Positions 10,897-21,099 of a stretch of 24,994 nt of DNA are shown here, one piece after another (positions within the stretch are counted from its first letter, which is position 1; the number at the start of each line of letters is the position of its first letter). The notes under the pieces were generated by a model, which searched no databases, was not told where the DNA came from, and saw nothing but the letters and a program-made list of their open reading frames with translations. This stretch comes from Heliocybe sulcata. Lineage: Eukaryota > Basidiomycota > Agaricomycetes > Gloeophyllales > Gloeophyllaceae. The stretch lies in the NCBI GenBank assembly GCA_004369045.1, contig ML213518.1, positions 695,978 to 720,971 of the forward strand. The letters run 5' to 3'. The position numbers and the translations under genes are program-made.

Positions 10897-13800
10897 ATGC
10901 ATCTGCCCTTTCCAGGGATCACGAAAGACGACCTTGCCTTCCTCGAGCTCGATGTCTTCGACACCCGTTTAAAAGACGGTGACCAGCTATGGCAGCCAAA
11001 GCGACTTCTCTTCATGTTCAACGTTGTTGCCTCGGCGTGCTGCGGGAGTCCTGACTTGACGGTCGCTGCATGGCTGCGCCTGATCGAAGGAGACCACCGC
11101 GAGGATTTCATGGCGTTTTGGGTGGACGGTGATGAGACAGTGCCATGGGGTGCCCTGGGATATGGACCGCATCGTGCTCACTGGAAGGCCGCGCAAAACT
11201 CCCTGCGAGCGCGGTATAACCGTGTAAGCAGCAAGGGCTATAAGCCACCCTTCCCGGAAAAGACAGAAAGAATTAGATCAGTGAAGGATGGGCGGCTACG
11301 GGCTGCCGCAATATCTTGGATGATTTTGACATCTCGTCCCATGGAGGCAGCGGACGCCGAGAGAGGTCTACGCACCTGGTTTCGTTTTTGGGAGCTCATC
11401 AAGACTTGGGACTCGTTGCCACTTTCCAAGGGCGTTAGAGATTCTCCCAGCCTTCCGAGCATACGGCAGTCGGCTACGAACGAATTTATGACTGACATGG
11501 ACACAATCGGACATACATGTCCTCGCGATATCGAAGGGCGAATATCTTCTTGGCTTCCTATCATCAGCTGGATTGAAGGCCTCGCTTCGGGTTGCGTTCC
11601 AAGGTATGCCGTATAATGCTTGCACACGTATCGGCTTACTCAAAGGATTCTGATCTAGTACTTCCATCGATGACAGCAACGATGCCAGTAATGTCATTGA
11701 TCCCAGCGCGAATCACCCTCTCCGTAACGGCTCTGTCTGGCTAGCTTTTCTTGTGGCCGCCCTATCGAGAGGTCACACGCCTTTACTGTCATCCTATCAT
11801 TCGTCTGCCCGCCAGCAACTATTCGAGCTTCTGGAGTACATATTCGCTATCATGTCTGCCCGCATCTCGTCATCTTCATGGGAGACTACCGACGGTATAC
11901 TGAGACAGACACTCGTAGTTGGTGATCCAGACGACGCATACCATCCATGGGTCAATCAGTACCCGGCCGAGTGGCGCTTCTCGCTTACACTCTTTTCGCG
12001 CCAAGAGTGGCAGGTCATTCAAGACATGTACAATAAATACTCCCGACGGGCTCCAGCCCCTTGGGAGCGCATCCAGTTACAGCTTTCCCAGATGCGACAC
12101 TTGCCTGCGTCTTCCGGTCTTCTCAATACGCGATGGGATAAACCGGTGGCGGCAGGAGACGCCTACGATGTTGGGACAGTTCTCTCCTCTATCCTTTGGC
12201 TAGCCGCAGACTATCGCTTCAGCAAGCACTTCTTCGATCCACAAACGACGTCCCACTACCTGATCGGGCTTTGGATTGCGGGATGTGGCTGGATCGAAAG
12301 GTTGTTTCCAAATCTCCCGAAGCGCAGCTCTGAGAATTCACTGGCACGCTTGGTACGGTTCATGGACAACCGACGTTACCACATATGCACCGAGATCTTC
12401 GACGAAAGACTACAGGAGATGTACGGAGGCGTCGTCTGTTTCCTGAGCCATATGACCGGAGATGACGTAGCCGCCTTTCATGATGTCCTATCGTCGTCGA
12501 AACCATTTTCAGAGATGACCTACCTGCCCGAGTTTATCCTCATGCCCTCAAAATGCACTGTATGTCTCTGGACAAAGGTCGGCCCACAGCACGTGCTTTC
12601 GTTGGACCTTGGCGACGAGGTCTGCCCCAAAATAAGGTATGCTTTCTTTGCCAGACTCTGGAGATCTTGCTGACAAACCTAGTGCACTTCATGTTCGCAT
12701 GGAGCATGCGACCTCGATGGATGACATCATGAAGGCACTGCGTGCCGGTCTTGACACTGGTCCGGTCCTCGTGGATTGCATGAGAGAGGCTCTCGAAGAT
12801 CGCCCATCCATTGCGGTCGATCGAGTGGTCCGAACATGGGCCATCGTATTGTTTCTATTGTTCCAAACCCACGCATTCGAGAAGCTGCCCAAGAAGATTC
12901 CAGAGGATATCAAGAATCTGTACGTTGTCCCCTTCGCATGCGTGAGCACGTATGCTGAATCCCGTGCCACCGGGATTATAGCCTTAATATTTGTCGAGAT
13001 CATCTGGCCGAAACCGACCCATCCGGGATGCCAACAAGCTCTCCTGTCGAGTTCATGGATCTGGTTCAGAATGTACTGTCGCTTCCCTATCACCTTCCAT
13101 TTTGTTCCTTCGCTGAATATGCCATGTCCAGCTCCTCGATGACTCGAAAGGCTACCATGAGATTCTCATACCGAGGGACAGGGAACCATGCATTCTCAGT
13201 GCTACTTCCCGGAAAGGTCTCCACCGTCTGCTGATGAGGCTCGCGAAAGAGACCAAGTCTCTGCCGGAGTCTCTGTTCGTTCGGGACGTTGAACGTTCAA
13301 GTAACAGAGCGATGGTGGGTGGTGGCGGCTACGCTGATATATACCAAGGGTCCGTCCAAGGCAAAGTTGTCGCGTTGAAACATTTCCGCGTGTTCGAGGA
13401 GGAGGATGTACGGCGTACGAATGAGGTGAGCTGCTCGGCCTAGTCCCCAATCCTGTGTTGAAGGCAGTCTAGCTATTTCAACGCGAGGCACTGGTATGGA
13501 GACAGCTTCGCCATCCCTATATTTTGCCCTTTCTGGGCATATATGCTCCCGAGGCCGCTTCAACCCCGTACATCGTGTCGCCGTGGATGGAGAGCGGGGA
13601 TATCTTGAAGTACCTTAGAAAGAACACATGCGTTGCAGCGGATATACACAGACTTGTGCGTTCACGTCTCGTTGGGTCGTTTTTGACTGTATGTGACTGA
13701 CGTGAATATCTCCGCTGCCTAGCTGGAGGAAATTTCAGAAGGCCTCTTCTACCTCCACAACGAGAACATCGTACATGGAGACCTTCGCGGGGTAAGCCCA

Positions 13801-14355
13801 CCTATCGATCCTTGAGTCGACTTTGCGTTCATGTGGAAGCCAGAACAATATTCTCATTGACGACGAAGGACACGTCCGCCTCGCCGATTTTGGACTCTCC
13901 GTACTAGCAGAAGCGACAAAGGGCGCTTACAGCGAAAGCACAGGCGCAGGCTCGACGCGCTGGCTCGCTCCCGAACTCATCGACGACCCCTCCCGGGATT
14001 CTTATCGCAGGACTCCCGAAACCGACGTCTACGCGTTCGGCTGTGTCTGCCTCGAAGTGAGCGCTGCCAGTCCTTACGCGACGAGCTATTGCTAACAAAT
14101 GTTATATAGGTCTGTACTGGGAAGAAGCCGTTTTACTATCTTGCTAGCGAGTGGCAAGTCGCGATGGCTGTTCTGCAGGGCGGTCCGGGCGGAAAGCCTA
14201 AGCGCCCGGGTGCTGGAGAAGCTGTCGGACTCTCGGATGATCTCTGGGTCCTGATGAATCGATGTTGGGAGGCAGAACCGCAGGACAGGGTTTCTTGGCT
14301 GGATCTCCCCAGTCGAGTTTATAGCGTCGCGAGACAGGGTTCCGCTGGCAGGTAG
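10897..14355 (+). CDS. Two-part protein: uncharacterised N-terminal region plus TKL-like protein kinase
   Basis: Exons 10897-11603, 11659-12636, 12683-12919, 12982-13072, 13132-13425, 13473-13655, 13723-13791, 13844-14056 and 14110-14355 join in phase to about 1005 residues. Residues 1 to ~670 match no family I know but align with the minus-strand gene at 3647-6992. The kinase domain follows: glycine loop GGGGYADIYQG (from 734), Lys754 in VALK, Glu774 in the C-helix, catalytic loop HGDLRGNN with Asp850 and Asn855, DFG 868-870 and APE 895-897. HGD in place of HRD, and Arg after D-L, occur in the tyrosine-kinase-like kinases expanded in Agaricomycetes. All key residues are present, so an active kinase is likely; substrate and signal are unknown. 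The true start may lie upstream: the paralogue has ~80 extra N-terminal residues, and an acceptor-like TTTCCAG sits just after this ATG. A TAA closes the frame upstream. Confidence 0.85.
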
Positions 14356-14590
14356 ACTTGTGTATCTCGAAAATACCCGGTGGTATGAGCGCACTTGGCC
14401 ATCCGCGTCGCTACGTGGATTATAGGCCGACATGCACACTTGACCTTTCGTGTCTACGTTCAACGCCGAGATCCGAAGTTGGTCCTCATCGCACTCGGCA
14501 TCCCAGAAACTGCACGCAGCTGTTCTCCGAATACACGCCATACAGCCCACGTAGCACTCTATTGTACGCCATCTCATGCCCACTTTCTCT
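14356..14590. other. Convergent intergenic gap
   Basis: A 235-bp gap between the stop codons of the plus-strand kinase gene and the minus-strand GH15 gene. Both 3' UTRs must fall here or overlap. No hairpin or further ORF of note. Confidence 0.5.
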
Positions 14591-17500
14591 CTAATTCCCC
14601 ATCCCAAGCAGCCCACGCGCCGCCTTGCCCTGCGTCCTCGACAAATTAAACGCAGCAGAGATCAGCGTCACATGCCTACACCCAAGCCCAAACCCATGAG
14701 CACCCAACCGCACTCTGAGGAGACGAGACGAGACGAGACGTACGTGAACCCCTGCACATGGTTACCCAGCGCCTCGCCCGACGCGGAGATCTCCTCCGTG
14801 CACAGCCCGACGTGGTTCGTGTACTGGATGAAGTCCTGTAGACTTGTCTCAGCGCGAGTGAGTGGGGATAGAAAAGAGAGAGGGGCACCTCGAACATGGC
14901 GACGGCGCGCTCGAGCATCGACCGGTCGTACTCGCCCGCGCGCGTGAGGGCTTCGATGCACCTGATAACGTAAGCGGTCAGGGGTGCGTTAAGAGGAAGG
15001 AAGGAGAGGGGGAAAGGGGCGGACGCACCAGAGCGTGCAGAGACAGAACGTGCCCTCTTCCCCGCCGACGCCGTCGTCTGTCTTGCTCACGTCGTACCGG
15101 TACACGAGGTTCTACGCGCGCGCGTGTGTGAGCGCGGGTACCAGGAAGGAAAGGAAAAGGGGGGGACGCACGTTCGACGTCAGCCCGCCGCGCTCGGGCG
15201 ACTTTAGGATCTGCTTCAGCGTGCTCACGAAGCGCGGGTCGCTCTGCAGCTTCCATATCAGCCCTTTGTCCTCCCAACACAAGAGAAAGGAGGGGAAGAG
15301 ACGCACAGCAGGCATAAAAAACACCAACGGCATGATCAACACCGCTGAATCGAGCACCTCGCTGTCCTCATAGCTCTGCGCGAAGAACTGCTTCTCGGCG
15401 TTCCACGCGCGCTGCATGATCTCTTCGTACAGCGCGTCGCGCGCTGCGAGCCAGGTGAGGCGGTTGGGGCAGGGGAGGGAGCGTTTGTCTGCGAGGCGGA
15501 GGCCTACATAGGGGGAAGGGGAATTAGGGGTTAGGTGGGGAGGGGGGAGGGGGGAGGGGGAGGGGGTGCGTACCGCGGTCGATTGCGACCCTGGAGGGGT
15601 TAGTAAGGGATGGAAGGAGGAGGAGGGGGAGGGGGGCTTACCACATCATGATCTAAGCGGGTCATGCGGATTGGACTCGGAGTGTGGGTTGTTAGCGTAC
15701 CTTGGAGTACTAATGGTTCGAGGTTATAAGTCGCTCGAGGATGGGAAGGAGAGCGGCGTATACGTACTGTGAAATGGCGCATCCGGTTTCGTACCTCCCT
15801 GCCATCCCGTCACCTATGTCTTCCTATATTACGTATAGGAGTGTGATACTCACCAAATTGACCTGCGTGCATGCTGCGTGAGAGGGAGGCGTGGGGAGTG
15901 GGGAGAGGACGTACAGATCTGGTCGGTGGCAGTTGGCCACTACGTCTGCGGGCGCGTTAGCGCGTATGGGTGGTGCGGGGTGAGGAGTACGTACAGTCCA
16001 CTCTGCGTGGGCGGCGTCAGCTGGTTCAGATGGGAGGAGGGGGAGGGGGACGTACAGCTCGCGCACGCCGACCCTTCCCGCCGTGCGTCAGTCTTGATTG
16101 GATGGAGAGAGAGTGGACGGACCATGTATCATAGGACTATGGATCGCCTGTTAGTGTCCCTACTGGTTAACGTCCAGTGGAAAGGACGGCTCACCAGAGG
16201 TTTCCCGAACTATGCCAAGGTTCACCAGGTAGGAAGAAAGAAAGGAAGGGAGAGGGGAGAGGAGAACGTACTTTTTGACTTAGATATACAGAGTCCATTA
16301 GTTCGCCGTATATATCCTAGTATCCGCGTCAGAGACCCCGCCGACACCAGGAGAAGAAATCCCGTAAAAGGACAAGAGGAAGCGAAAGAGAAAGGAAAAA
16401 GAACGCGTACGAGCTGGACGTGATCGATCGCGCCGTTGCCGATGCGCACGGGCCGGCTGTGTTTGTGGCCCGAGAGGTGGGTGAGCTGTTCTTCGGGGAA
16501 GAGTTTGCCGCCGTGGATGGTGTACCTGTGTATGAGGGGTGAGGGGTGAGGGGGGCGCGGGAGGAAGAGGGAAGGGAGTAGGGAAGGGAGGAGAAGACGG
16601 ACATGATTTGCAAACTCCCATCCTCGTTTTTATCTTTTATCCGATCGAATATGAACTCCATGTACGCTTTCGCCGTCCCGCTGGATGAGCATACACCAGA
16701 GAAGGAGAGAGAGAGAGGGGGGGCGCACCGTTGGCTTCGCCTGTGAAGCCGAGGCGCATGAGTGCGTAGAGCGTGAAGCTCGCGTCGCGGATCCAGGAGG
16801 CGCTGGTGGTGGTTAGTTGGGGAGGGGGGAGGGGGGAGAGGAAGGACAAGGCGCACCGGTAATCCCAATTCCTTGTCCCCCCGATATACTCTGGGAGAGA
16901 GAACGTCGGGGAGGCGACGACTGCGCCTGTGGGCGGTTTGTGCGGATTGGGTTAGTGATGAAGGCGGGAGAGGAAAGACGTACCGGTGGGCTCGTAGATG
17001 AGGAGTTTCAGCGCGAGGGCGGAGCGGTGCACGGCTTCTTTCCAGGCGCCGGTGTAGGTGGAGCCGCGGATCCAGGTTGTCCAGTAGGTGGTTGTTTCCT
17101 GGGGGAGGGGTGAGTGGGGTAGGGAGAGGGAGAGGAAAGGGAGAAGAGGACGTACGGACAGGAGCCTGTGTATCAGCGCCTAGGTAGAGGGTGAGAAGTG
17201 TGGATAGGCGGGGAAGGCGACGGACCGTGGTGAGCATGGGGTCGTCCGGCGCGCGGAGGCGCGATGCGGATTCGATGAGCGCTGCGCGATATTATAGGGC
17301 GCGCACCACACACGGAAGAAAAACGCGACGCACTAGGCAGACTGACACCGAGCTCCTCCAGCCGCTCCCCCGCGAGCCTGCCCACCCTCTGCACCTCCCC
17401 CGTCTCCTTCGGCGGAATGCGGAGCACGAACGTGACCGCCTGTCCCTCGACGAGGGTTAACAGACTCGAGATGGCGGGGCCTTTGTGGCCCTGCGCGGAG

Positions 17501-18151
17501 AGGTCGAGGAGGGAGAGGGAGATGGAGGGCTCGGGGACGCCGTCGATGAGGGATTCGGGGACGTAGCGCAGGTCGAGGTCGAGCGAGGGGGAGGAGAAGA
17601 GGGCCTTGCTTTGCTGCGGCGCCGCTGCGGAGAGGTCGGGCACAATGTGCGTACTATGATTGTCCCTCGCGTAGTTGAACGCGGGCGCGCACGTGAGCTG
17701 CAGAGGCAGCGTGCCCCTGATGACCTCCACCCTCCTCACCACCCAGAACAGCAGCGGCTTGGTGCTCCCCGCGGGCTGGCGCGGGAGGAAGTCAGTGACG
17801 CTCGCGACGCCGGCGTCGTTCATGAATTTCGTCTGCAAAACGTTGGAGGAGGGGAGGTACGCCTGTTTGGTGGTGAAGGGGACGGATGGGGTGAGGGAGA
17901 AGTGCCCGCCTTTGCGGGCGTCGAGGATGCGCGCGAAGACGGAGGGGGAGTCGAAGGCCGGAAGGCAGAGGGACTCGATGCTCCCGTCGAGGCTGACGAG
18001 CGCGGCGGTGCGCAGGTTGCCGATGCTGTGTGGGGTGGGCGGGTGAGTGGGAGGGGAGGGAGAGGGAGGAGGGAGGGGCTTACAGGCCGTGGTCTGCGAT
18101 GGGCGTGTACCCCCGCTCGCTCTGCGGCTGGTGTACGTTCTGTCCTGACAT
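14591..18151 (-). CDS. Glycoside hydrolase family 15 protein (glucoamylase/trehalase-like)
   Basis: Twenty-six exons join in phase to 695 residues, start ATG at 18149-18151, stop TAG at 14591-14593. Larger exons: 18084-18151, 17334-18025, 17226-17281, 16984-17098, 16857-16926, 16729-16802, 16603-16666, 16411-16525, 16272-16316, 15307-15503, 15172-15243, 15029-15111, 14889-14961, 14744-14835 and 14591-14675. Two exons are 31 nt (15915-15945, 15768-15798) and nine are micro-exons of 8-24 nt (separate entry). The N-terminus ([20 protein letters not shown]) is the trehalase-like domain found before GH15 catalytic domains. The (alpha/alpha)6 barrel shows [18 protein letters not shown] (from 344), DIYGELMD (427), GEEGTF (Glu603/604, usual acid position) and ASGEALGN (Glu658, usual base). 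No signal peptide, so probably intracellular alpha-glucoside hydrolysis; GH15 alone does not separate glucoamylase, trehalase or glucan activity. Confidence 0.92.
15504..15573 (-). other. Intron with G-quadruplex motif on the plus strand
   Basis: The 70-nt intron before the exon at 15307-15503 has five plus-strand G runs of 4-6 bases at 15537-15540, 15542-15547, 15549-15554, 15556-15560 and 15562-15566, separated by single A's. On the transcript this is a C-rich pyrimidine tract; on the DNA template strand it fits a strong G4 motif. Confidence 0.7.
15574..16209 (-). other. Micro-exon cluster inside the GH15 gene
   Basis: Within 636 nt only 163 nt are coding. Exons in order of transcription: 16195-16209 (15 nt), 16123-16136 (14), 16056-16073 (18), 15995-16002 (8), 15915-15945 (31), 15854-15862 (9), 15768-15798 (31), 15701-15709 (9), 15642-15652 (11) and 15574-15590 (17). 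A further 24-nt exon lies at 17156-17179. Each has GT and AG flanks, introns are 48-62 nt, and the phases add up. The joined peptide restores the GH15 motifs SYDTW, VDYV, SIWEVR and HFTYSKIMMWVAIDRG, which no single frame encodes. Confidence 0.85.
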
Positions 18152-18350
18152 TGTTGATGCCGGCGAGGACGGCGACGGCGGTGGTTATATGCGTGCGTAG
18201 GCGCTGTGCTTATGAAGAGTGTTTCTGAGGACCGGGCTTGCTGGGAAGAGCGCTAAAGATAGATACGTCATGCATTAATAAACAAGATTCGTGATCGAGA
18301 TGACACGTGGGGATGGTGCTGGGGTTAGGGCTTACTTTGCTCGTTGCTTC
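18152..18350. promoter_or_regulatory. Bidirectional promoter region
   Basis: Only 199 bp separate the divergent ATGs of the GH15 gene (18151, minus) and the histidine-phosphatase gene (18351, plus), so both promoters must share this stretch or overlap the genes. It holds an E-box-like CACGTG at 18304-18309 and an A/T-rich patch (TTAATAAA) near 18275. No clear TATA box for either gene. Confidence 0.6.
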
Positions 18351-19615
18351 ATGTCCGTCTACAAAGTACGCCGCCCGCTCGCTCATCTCATCTTCTCTCA
18401 CTCTTCGCAGAGCGTGCCAGGGTTCTTCCTGCAAGACTCGCCCACCGCCGACCCCGCCCTCATCGGACCCGTCAGTCCCCCTCCCCGTTCCCGCTCCTCG
18501 TCTCACCGCCCCTAGCTCCCAGCCCGCTTCGGCTTGATCGACGACTCCGCGGACCGATGGGCGACGTTTGAGAAGGCTGTCAAGGCGCTGAACGACGACG
18601 CAGAGGAGGGGACAGCGTACAAGGCGTTGTGGCTGGGCAGGCACGGCGAGGGCTGGCGTGCGTTTGTCGTCTTTCGTCGCGGGCGAGGCTGATGGCGCGT
18701 AGATAACGTCGCAGAGGCAAAGTACGGCACCAAGGCGCGTTTTCTAGTGATCTCATGTGATAGCTTGGGGTGCTACTAGCGTATACAGGCCTGGGACGCG
18801 TACGCTGTCCACTCTCCGTTTCCCCTCCGTACTCATCCCCTTATAGTCACTGGTCCAAACTCAACGGCGATGGCGAGATAACATGGGGCCGTACGTCTCC
18901 CCCCCTCTTCCCGTCCCCGCTAACCCACTCAAAGCCGACCCCGAACTCACGCCCCTCGGCCACACCCAAGCCCGCGCCGCCTCTGCCCTCTTCTCCACCG
19001 AAACGTCCCTCCCGCTCCCGGCTACCCTCTACGCGTCGCCTATGACTCGCGCGCTGCAGACGCTGTACGACACCTTTGGGCATGATGGGCGGAAGGTTTA
19101 CGTCATGGAGGTAATCTATCTACTTGACCTTCTGAGAGCGAGCCGGGCTGAGAGGCGTAGAACGCGAGGGAACACTATGGCGAGCACACCTGCGACAAGC
19201 GCCTCCCTCTTACTCTCATCAAAGACAAATTCCCGGACGTCGTGTTCGAGGATGGCATGACCGAGCAAGACGAGCTGTGGACCGACGAGAGGGAAGCAGA
19301 GGCGCACGTCACCGAGCGGGCGAGAGCAGTCCTGGATACGATCTTCGACATGGACGACAGCTGTGAGCGCCTCTCTGCCTCTTCCATATCCCCTGTGTCC
19401 CGTCTCACTGTCCCCACCCCCGCGCACGCAACAGGGATCATCTCAATCACGAGCCACAGCGGCCTCATCAACGGCCTCCTCCGCGCCATAGGCCGGGAGC
19501 GGTACAGCCTACCCACCGGTGGTACGTCTTCCCCTCCCTCTCCCTCTCCCCACTCTCCCTCTGACCGCGTACCGTACCAGGTGTCCTCCCCGTCGTCGTC
19601 AAGCGCACTACCTAG
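18351..19615 (+). CDS. Histidine phosphatase superfamily protein (phosphoglycerate mutase-like)
   Basis: Exons 18351-18365, 18411-18470, 18516-18657, 18703-18734, 18789-18799, 18847-18890, 18935-19110, 19161-19362, 19435-19521 and 19581-19615 join in phase to 267 residues. The catalytic RHG is Arg67-His68-Gly69 in LWLGRHGEGWHN. The second arginine is Arg140 in SPMTRALQT, and the second histidine is His235 in TSHSGLING. The order and spacing fit branch-1 histidine phosphatases, where His68 would carry the phosphate. KLNGDGEITWGPDPELTPLG and EHTCDKR resemble the fungal phosphomutase-like (PMU1-type) group rather than glycolytic dPGM; substrate unknown. The intron at 18735-18788 starts with GC, and the 11-nt exon 18789-18799 supplies the conserved AWD. 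The gene is divergent from the GH15 gene. It appears intact. Confidence 0.9.
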
Positions 19616-20492
19616 AGGATCAGAACCAATCTAAGCGATAGACACAAGTGCAGCCCTGATCCGTACGGTATATAAGAACAAATAGACTCTGAGCGTACCT
19701 CCCCACCATCCAAGACCCAACTAAAGTCCCACCCCTCCTGTAGCTTCCACGACGAACACCGACCTGCTGACCCGCCATCGCGCTTCCTTCTCTCCTTTCC
19801 TGTCCCGTCCACACCCATTCACGTAGGTCCGACAATAGAGTGTATCGATCACATTAGCGCGCAGAGGTCGTCTTTTCTGTGGCGCTCCTTTATTTATCTA
19901 ACCTAGCGAAAACCGAACATACGAACATACGTACCCGTCCCAGCGCGGGGAATGTTAATAGCCAAGGTCAGCTAGTATCCCAACTCTCCCATAGGCCTGG
20001 GTAAAAAGCGCATATGTTACTTACTTACAATACCAGTGCTCTCACCCGACGCCTAAGTCTGCCTGATCCCCCCGACGACCATTCGCCTCTGCTTCTCGGC
20101 ACGCTAAAGGTGCAAGTGGGCCCATCGCACAGGCGCACCATCCGCTAGCACAGATAAGTTATGTGCGCGTTCGTACGGTCTCGAGGGGAACAGGTAGATA
20201 CCAAATATCGGATCGTATCACCACCAACCTATCCACCGCTCCGATCCCACCCCTTCTCATCGTACTGGTTTTACATCTCCCGATAGTAGAAAGTTGACTG
20301 TGCCCGTGTCCTATACACGCTGCACACGAGAAGCAAGGCTGCACGTGCCTCGGATGGTTTTACAACGCACCCGTCCCAGCGCGGGAATGGATAGTTAACG
20401 TATATATGCTCATATTTTCCGAGACCTCGACGCCGGGCCCGGGGTCCGACGCACATGAGTGGACATCTCTCACCTCCCCGAACGGCAGCCTG
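19616..20492. other. Intergenic stretch, no gene recognised
   Basis: Downstream flank of the phosphatase gene. ORFs here are short and without coding character. The only structure noticed is a direct repeat, listed separately. Confidence 0.5.
19933..20385. repeat. 17-bp direct repeat pair
   Basis: ACCCGTCCCAGCGCGGG occurs at 19933-19949 and again at 20369-20385, each followed within a base by AATG. The copies are in the same orientation, 436 bp apart. Cause unknown. Confidence 0.6.
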
Positions 20493-20727
20493 ACACAGCG
20501 GGAGTTGCACCATTTCGAGCGGTGCGATATGTTGGTCAAAATAGATTACACCTAGTAAATATATAGGGTTCACTTTAAATGGCAGCCAATATAATTACTG
20601 AAAAAGTAATGCAAATATACAGCAATCTATTTTATTGTGTACAACGTTGTGGTGATGTCGGGTATGTAAGATTTTAATGATATCAATATGTATTACTAAA
20701 TATCACATGGGGTTCATGCTGTGGGAA
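20493..20727 (-). repeat. AT-rich dispersed repeat, copy B (inverted to copy A)
   Basis: The reverse complement aligns end to end with 1097-1330. The shared 20-mer lies at 20677-20696 and the shared 18-mer at 20580-20597. The copies differ by scattered substitutions and small indels, so they are not a recent duplication. Confidence 0.75.
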
Positions 20728-20769
20728 GATTGCCAAAGTTAAAATTGGGGTACCAAATAGGATAATTCT

Positions 20770-20857
20770 ATTCAGCAACCCCCCTTGCTAGCAACCTCTT
20801 ACCTTATATGGTAATTTTTGAGTAGTTCGGAAAAAGTCTTATTCAGCAAGGGGGTTG
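20770..20857. repeat. Short inverted repeat CAACCCCCCTTGCT / AGCAAGGGGGTTG
   Basis: CAACCCCCCTTGCT at 20776-20789 is complementary, apart from one base of C/G-run length, to AGCAAGGGGGTTG at 20845-20857. The same ATTCAGCAA word also precedes both copies directly (20770-20778 and 20841-20849). The structure lies just upstream of the putative LTR and may be the remnant of a small terminal-inverted-repeat element. Confidence 0.5.
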
Positions 20858-20887
20858 ATAAGTTTGTGACCATTTTGTGACTGGTAA

Positions 20888-21098
20888 TGTAAGGGAGCGC
20901 GCGATGTGGCGTGTATTTGGTACTGTTTGGCAGGCGCGCGGTTGTAGCGGAGGTTGAAGGAGAGGAGCGGGAGACTCTTACTACTACCTCAGAACTGCTT
21001 TACTGTATCGTCGTGTATCATCAACAAGGATAAGGTCCTGTTCTGTGCTTGTGATCTAAGTGTACAAGATATACGGACGGTACGTTGGTAGTTCTACA
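20888..21098 (+). repeat. Putative 5' LTR
   Basis: A 211-bp stretch beginning TGTAAGGG and ending GTTCTACA, that is with TGTA...TACA ends as LTRs often have. No second copy is in the window for comparison, and no standard tRNA primer-binding site directly follows, so the borders are a guess. Confidence 0.35.
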
Positions 21099-21099
21099 C

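Noticed and set aside
3647-14355. Recent inverted segmental duplication of the kinase genes
   Set aside because: Similarity is visible only at protein level and the genes differ in length and one intron, so the duplication is not recent.
16329-17237. 302-codon minus ORF across the GH15 locus
   Set aside because: It reads through several introns in Pro/Leu/Ser-rich pyrimidine tracts; the spliced GH15 model explains the region in phase.
17485-18228. 247-codon plus ORF rich in Gly/Glu/Arg
   Set aside because: It is the antisense shadow of the large GH15 exon at 17334-18025.
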